DNA from: Pleurostoma richardsiae
Taxonomy: Eukaryota > Ascomycota > Sordariomycetes > Calosphaeriales > Pleurostomataceae
NCBI GenBank assembly: GCA_030052745.1
Contig: JANBVO010000002.1
Span: forward strand, 1,736,001 to 1,800,000
DNA: 64,000 bases
Direction of reading: 5' to 3'
How positions within the stretch are numbered: the first letter of the stretch is position 1; every line of letters starts with the position of its first letter. Shown here one piece after another: positions 59,669 through 64,000 of the stretch. The notes below the pieces were generated by a model. It was not told the origin of the DNA. It did not search any database and saw only the letters and a program-made list of their open reading frames with translations. Both the position numbers and the translations under genes were made by a program.

Positions 59669-60526
59669 GGTTTGATGATGATGCCCTTTCTCTGTTTTTC
59701 CTTTTAGAGCTCGCGGTCGGGCGAGGGAGTGCGCAGAGTCGGTTAGGAGGTAGTTCGGTAAGGTGTGTCGTCGTGAATTACGGTGAGGATCGAGGTCGCC
59801 GATTGGGCTTCAAGGTGAAAAGATGCTGTTGCTCCTGGTCTTGACGATTGGTGCCATGTATCGCGACTGGATTTGCTTGCTTGGTGGGATGCTGAGTGGG
59901 AGGCTCCGCCCCGCTGCGCAGTGATTTGACAAGGGATTTCAGGGCGGCCAAACAGCGGGAAGTCCCAGAGCGGCAAGTCATGACAGGCAGAGAGGCGCAT
60001 TGGACAATTTATTAAGTTTAAGGGACCGGCCCCCAGACCTCTTTGCTCATTGTCCCTTCTTCGTTCCATTCCTCGCAGCTATACCGTCCAGCATCGTCAC
60101 TAGGTGGACTTCGTCGCCTCTGCAATTGAGGATGGCTGCGCATCGCAGGATAAGTGTTGGGTACAGTTTGCTTCGAAGCCAGCGCTTCGAGCAGCCAAGG
60201 CTGGCCTAACCAGAGACCCAGGCCAGGACATGTGATGTTTTACTAGCTGCAGCTGCAGGGGCGATGATACCGCCAGAGCAGCGGCGGCGGGCCTCAATTG
60301 GCCCAGTGGCTGGGGGCACCGCGCGGTGAAGGAGGAGCACCGTTAAGCCCGCGGCCTGTCGTCACCACTCCCCTCCGTTTGCCTTCCTAACAACCAAACT
60401 TGGCCAGATCGTCTCATGAGGTGGACAGGAAGTCGCCGGCTTGCCTCGTCGCTCCTCTTCCCTCCTCCTCTCCTCCACCGCTAACACCGAAGCCAAAGCA
60501 ACAATCCCCCGCCAAATGCACTTAAC
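59669..60526. promoter_or_regulatory. Divergent promoter region of BUD32 and an unknown gene
   Basis: The 858 bp separate two divergent start codons and hold both promoters. The right third is C/T-rich, as in fungal leaders. No supported gene or RNA. Confidence 0.45.
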
Positions 60527-61252
60527 ATGTCGAGCAGCTCGACGAGCCAGTGGAGCCTCCTGCTCGTCCTGACCGCCCTTTGCCTGTCGCTCCTCGTGCT
60601 GCTGCAGATCGCCTCCGGCCACGCCGCCGCCTACTTCGCCGCCCCCCGCGAGGTCGCCTCGATCCTCGATGCCGTTGACTCCTCGGTCCAGGAGAACGAG
60701 AGCTACGACCGCGATGTCGCCCGCGTCCAGCGCATCGAGGACAAGATGCGCCTCGGCCGCCTGCTGCGCGAGATCCAGCGGTGCGGCGACGACCTGCGCG
60801 AGGACCTCAACCGCCTGCTGGTCTCGGAGGACGACCAGCGCCTGCGGACCGCCGCCAGGGTGCTGTGGGTGTCGCGGCGGGCCGAGCTGGAGGGCAAGGT
60901 GCGCCGGCTCGACATGCTGCGCATGCGCTTCCTCGTGGTGTACATGGGCATCGTCGCGGCCGGGCTGGAGGGCAAGCCGGAGAAGAAGCCCGTGCCTGCG
61001 AGAGATCCAGAGAAGGCGGGCAACCTCTTCGGGCTCGAGTCCGCCCGTCCGAGCATACCGCGGGCCCTGACGGAGAGCATCAAGCAGCGGCCGCCGCTGC
61101 GGAGGCTGACGACCCAGAGCATGGGCCACAACGATACCGTCGAGGGACATCATCGGCAAGGCTGGGCGGGTGTCGTACAGGAGCTGCAGCGCTCGCCTTT
61201 GATGCACAAGAGGCACGCTTCCATCGAGACGGCGATGGCCCGCACGCCTTGA
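60527..61252 (+). CDS. Unknown protein with N-terminal membrane anchor (241 aa)
   Basis: A single-exon frame with ATG at 60527. The first 30 residues contain a strongly hydrophobic segment (LLLVLTALCLSLLVLLQ), either a signal anchor or an uncleaved signal peptide. Residues 45-145 are predicted to be helical and charged with heptad-like spacing (EDKMRLGRLLREIQRCGDDL and RVLWVSRRAELEGKVRRL), ending in a hydrophobic patch MRFLVVYMGIVAAGL that could be a second membrane segment. The last 90 residues are basic and Ser/Pro-rich. I do not recognise a family. The coding bias matches neighbouring genes, so I regard it as real. Confidence 0.7.
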   Translation: MSSSSTSQWSLLLVLTALCLSLLVLLQIASGHAAAYFAAPREVASILDAVDSSVQENESYDRDVARVQRIEDKMRLGRLLREIQRCGDDLREDLNRLLVSEDDQRLRTAARVLWVSRRAELEGKVRRLDMLRMRFLVVYMGIVAAGLEGKPEKKPVPARDPEKAGNLFGLESARPSIPRALTESIKQRPPLRRLTTQSMGHNDTVEGHHRQGWAGVVQELQRSPLMHKRHASIETAMARTP

Positions 61253-61907
61253 TCGGTCTGATTCGCCATTCTACTGTTACGAGCACAACAACGCAAAACG
61301 CTGATATGATCACGGAACGCGAGATCGGCGGGCTCGGACTTGATGTCCGTCCCGCTCGTCCACGAAGCATTTTACGACCCGCCTCTGACTGCGATGCTTC
61401 TTTCAGACACGAACGCACGAATGGATGTCTTGTATGATGATTGTTTAGAAAGGCTTGTTGACGACGTCGAATTTTTACCACGGCATTGGTGGAGGAGGAG
61501 TTGTTCATTTCCCATGTCATTGCAGCCTCCGTCCCGCATCTTGATGGAGTCAGGTCACTTCACTTCACGCATTGATACCCCCTTATACAGCACCATATTC
61601 TTCTCTGCTCTGGCTCTGTCCTGTTATACTACTGGTCTCCTCAACGATCACCTCTTGTCTTCCTGGAACATATTCAACTATTTCAGACTGCTTTTTGCTC
61701 TCCCACCATTTCACCATCACACAGCCCCACAGGAGGTCTGGGGAGAGTCGTGGCTATTCATAATACTGGAGATATCATGTCATTGGGACACCCTGTAATG
61801 ATACAGTGGCATGAGGAACTCAAGCATATTATGGTCTCGCCCTTCATGCCCATCGTCCGTACTCATGCTCAACCTCTTACCGCGACGGTTGGCCATTCCA
61901 TCCCGCA
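61253..61907. other. Convergent intergenic region
   Basis: Between the stops of the membrane-anchored protein gene and the AhpD-like gene; holds two 3' untranslated regions. Nothing else was recognised. Confidence 0.45.
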
Positions 61908-62674
61908 TCAGTGAACAGTCGCCGCGCCCGGTCCCAGTCCGTTCCTCTCTCCCACTGTGACACTGTTATGAACGGGGATCACGGGTGGATGTTGAGATGC
62001 GGGAGTACTTACCATCGAGCGCCACCAAGAACCGGCTCACACAGTTATAGCAGGCCACCTAGCCGTCGTCAGTACCCAGACCTAACAACACCTCAGAAAG
62101 CCCCGTCGGGGAGACTAGGTAGCCAGCTTCGACGCTCCTTTCAGGGACAGCACGCGGCAGCTCGACTCACCGTAGCCGTAATCTCCACCACCTCCCTATC
62201 GCTGAACAGCGCCTTGAGCTTAGCGAACGTCTCGTCCTTGACCTCCACGTTCCTCGTCATCTCGTCCGCGTACACCAGCACCGCCCACTGCCTCTCCGTC
62301 AGCAGGCACCTCGCCTCGCCTCCCTCCTCCCCTTCCCCGAGCGGGCCCCCCGCCTTGGCCACCGCCGCCATGGCCGCCTCGCTCACGCCCCCCGCCACCG
62401 CCAGCGGCGCGTGGTGCGCCCACTCGTACCACGCGCGGTTGACCACCGCGACGCGCGAGATGGCCAGCTCGCGGAGGTCGTCGGCGATGGTGGTCCGGGT
62501 GCGCACGGCGCCGAGGAAGGAGTTCCAGCCGTCGGCGACGGGCGGCGAGTGCAGGAGGGTGAGGTCCAGGGCCTGGAGGGGCCGCGGGGCGCGGCGGGCT
62601 TGGATGCGGGAGACGATGGCCGCCTCGTCCTCCGAGGAGGGGTGTGGCGGGTTGGGGACGTAGGGGAGGCGCAT
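61908..62674 (-). CDS. AhpD-like/carboxymuconolactone decarboxylase-family protein
   Basis: Three exons (62674-62171, 62058-62013, 61954-61908) encode about 198 residues starting MRLPYVPNPP. The conserved pattern is LHSPPVADGWNSFLGAVRT, then ELAISRVAVVNRAWYEWAHHAPLA, and at the end EITATVACYNCVSRFLVALDVG joined across two splice sites. This is the all-helical AhpD-like fold. The paired CxxC that gives AhpD its peroxidase activity is not in the usual place (AWYEWAHH instead), so a redox function is doubtful; the family also includes 4-carboxymuconolactone decarboxylases. Substrate unknown. A Gly/Glu insert (LGEGEEGGEA) sits mid-protein. Confidence 0.87.
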
Positions 62675-63588
62675 CTTGGGGTCGCGGGTGTAGGTTGATG
62701 TCAGGGGTATGCACGTGAGAGGCTGTGGAGTGCGGAATGGAGGGAGTAGGTACTGGATGTACGTGAGGGTATGCCGAACCAGAACAGGGGGGTGCCACGC
62801 AGTTATAGCTTCAGTTACACTCTCCCCCACTGCCTCTTGACCCGGTCCCTAGCGGCCGATCCAGGTAATTTAATGCCCGGTCCTCGGCGGCGGAGCTACC
62901 CCGCGTGGAGCGGGACGGGATTCTCCCGGTAGCTGCGCGAGTTCGGCAAATACATCGGGGACGATGCGGGAGATATTCCAATGCGCCCATGCCGGATGAC
63001 TACGGTCGAGGAGGGCAAATCATCTCAGTTATACAAGAGGTTGGTGCACACTAACCGCCAGTGTCATTCTGAGTATTGATGTGAGCATACTGTCCGCTTA
63101 CAGGTGGTAAAATGTTTAAGCGTCCAAGTCCTGTTGACGGACTAACTGCTGGTTTCAGCAAACAGCATCCATTTTCTCGTGTGGCATTCGTTAGCACACT
63201 AACAAAAGTGTCGGGCCTACACCCCGGCTTTCTCCATTGGGCAGGACACTTGGTCTTGATTGACAACTTCAACTTACGCTGCCAGTGAAGACGGGCGTGA
63301 CCTATGCCTACCACGGTGGGCGTGATTTGCGGCCGCCTCCTATATTCTAACAGCATACTGTAGGCGGCTGTTGAAACTGCTTTTTCGACAATCAACGTCT
63401 CTGATTTGAGCGTCGCATCGCATTACGCAGTTCTATGTCTTGGAATGGCTGCATTTTGTCGATGAGCCTCAAGTTGCTTCTGCCTTGCCTTCGACCTCAA
63501 CTCCTGGCCCATTGAGCATTGCACGTTAAAGTCGACGGCTTTTTTGTTGAGCCAGTCTTATCCACGGAAACTCGTCCGTGGTCCCTGA
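62675..63588. promoter_or_regulatory. Divergent promoter region of AhpD-like gene and CCZ1
   Basis: The 914 bp separate two divergent start codons and hold both promoters. No gene-like frame or RNA gene could be supported. Confidence 0.45.
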
Positions 63589-64000
63589 ATGGCGGCACAG
63601 CCCATTTCGGGCATCGTGCCCGCTCAGCTCGGATTCCTCGCTATCTACAGCCCCAGCCTCGGCACCACAGATGAAACCCTCGAGGACCAGATCGTCTACT
63701 ATGCCTCAGTGAACACCCAGCATCAGAAGAGGCGCCGTCACAGGTCAAGGAGCCGCCTCGCCGATAATGTCTCTCACGAGGAAAGGAACGAGCGGCTGAG
63801 GCAGATCGGTCTGGCCCAGGGCATGGTCGAATTCAGCAAGAGCTTTTCCGGAGGCGAACCCGTCGATACTATCGAGACCGAAAAGTCCCGTGTCGTCCTG
63901 CACGAGTTGGAGCCCGGCTGGTGGATACTAGCGGTTAGTATCTGTTTTCGTCAACGGGTTGCCAGCAAAAGCGGCTGACTCTTACTTAGTCTATCGATCT
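63589..64000 (+). CDS. CCZ1: CCZ1, Mon1-Ccz1 vacuolar fusion GEF subunit (5' part)
   Basis: The gene begins at the ATG at 63589 and runs off the window. Exon 1 is 63589-63933, an intron of 56 nt follows (63934-63989, GTTAGT donor, ACTTAG acceptor), and exon 2 starts at 63990. The visible 115 residues contain the conserved N-terminal longin part: LGFLAIYSPSLGTTDETLEDQIVYYAS, a basic Arg/Lys/His patch, ERNERLRQIGLAQGMVEFSKSFSGG and RVVLHELEPGWWILAS-I-D across the splice. Ccz1 with Mon1 activates the Rab GTPase Ypt7 for fusion at vacuoles and autophagosomes. Only the 3' part is missing. Confidence 0.9.

Overview
This window is nuclear DNA of a filamentous ascomycete (Pezizomycotina), most likely a Sordariomycete. 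Genes carry short introns of about 50 to 220 bp with GT..AG ends and CTAAC/CTGAC branch sites. Coding regions are GC-rich, genes lie on both strands without operons, and many products are recognisable fungal orthologues (SNF1, SLN1-type hybrid histidine kinase, MAF1, AP-1 sigma, eIF2-beta, BUD32, CCZ1). Gene models below were assembled by hand from reading frames and splice sites. For every multi-exon model of an intact gene that ends inside the window, the summed exon length is divisible by three.

Layout. 0.4-6.4 kb: a DUF7025-type AAA ATPase (minus) facing a STAND-like DUF7708 protein (plus) across a 621-bp shared upstream region. 7.5-11.8 kb: an uncharacterised Pro/Met-rich protein with a long, probably intron-bearing 5' leader. 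11.8-13.3 kb: an AIM24-family protein. 14.1-15.5 kb: a decayed SRPK-like kinase gene. 16.5-17.4 kb: a mitochondrial DUF1279 protein. 17.4-23.9 kb: a gene-poor stretch with one small secreted cysteine-rich protein, absent as a single ORF because an intron splits it, and a TACCTAGG-rich block. 23.9-30.5 kb: a small conserved protein, a PNGase A-like membrane amidase and a NCE102/MARVEL protein. 31-40 kb: MIM2, eIF2-beta, a DAO-type FAD oxidoreductase and SNF1. 42.9-51 kb: an F-box-like protein and the SLN1-type hybrid histidine kinase, separated by long non-coding leaders. 52.6-64 kb: MAF1, AP-1 sigma, glutamate-cysteine ligase regulatory subunit, BUD32, an unknown membrane-anchored protein, an AhpD-like protein and the 5' end of CCZ1, which runs off the window.

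Functional themes are signalling and housekeeping: carbon/energy sensing (SNF1), osmosensing (SLN1 type), Pol III repression (MAF1), translation initiation (eIF2-beta), vesicle traffic (AP-1 sigma, CCZ1), mitochondrial biogenesis (MIM2, DUF1279, AIM24) and glutathione synthesis (GCL modifier). These genes are neighbours, not a pathway cluster. I saw no secondary-metabolite cluster, CRISPR array, tRNA, rRNA or recognisable transposon. The most unusual items are the divergent AAA/STAND-like NTPase pair, the kinase pseudogene, the small secreted cysteine-rich protein, and three genes whose start codon sits on a tiny first exon (MAF1 6 nt, AP-1 sigma 11 nt, eIF2-beta 12 coding nt).
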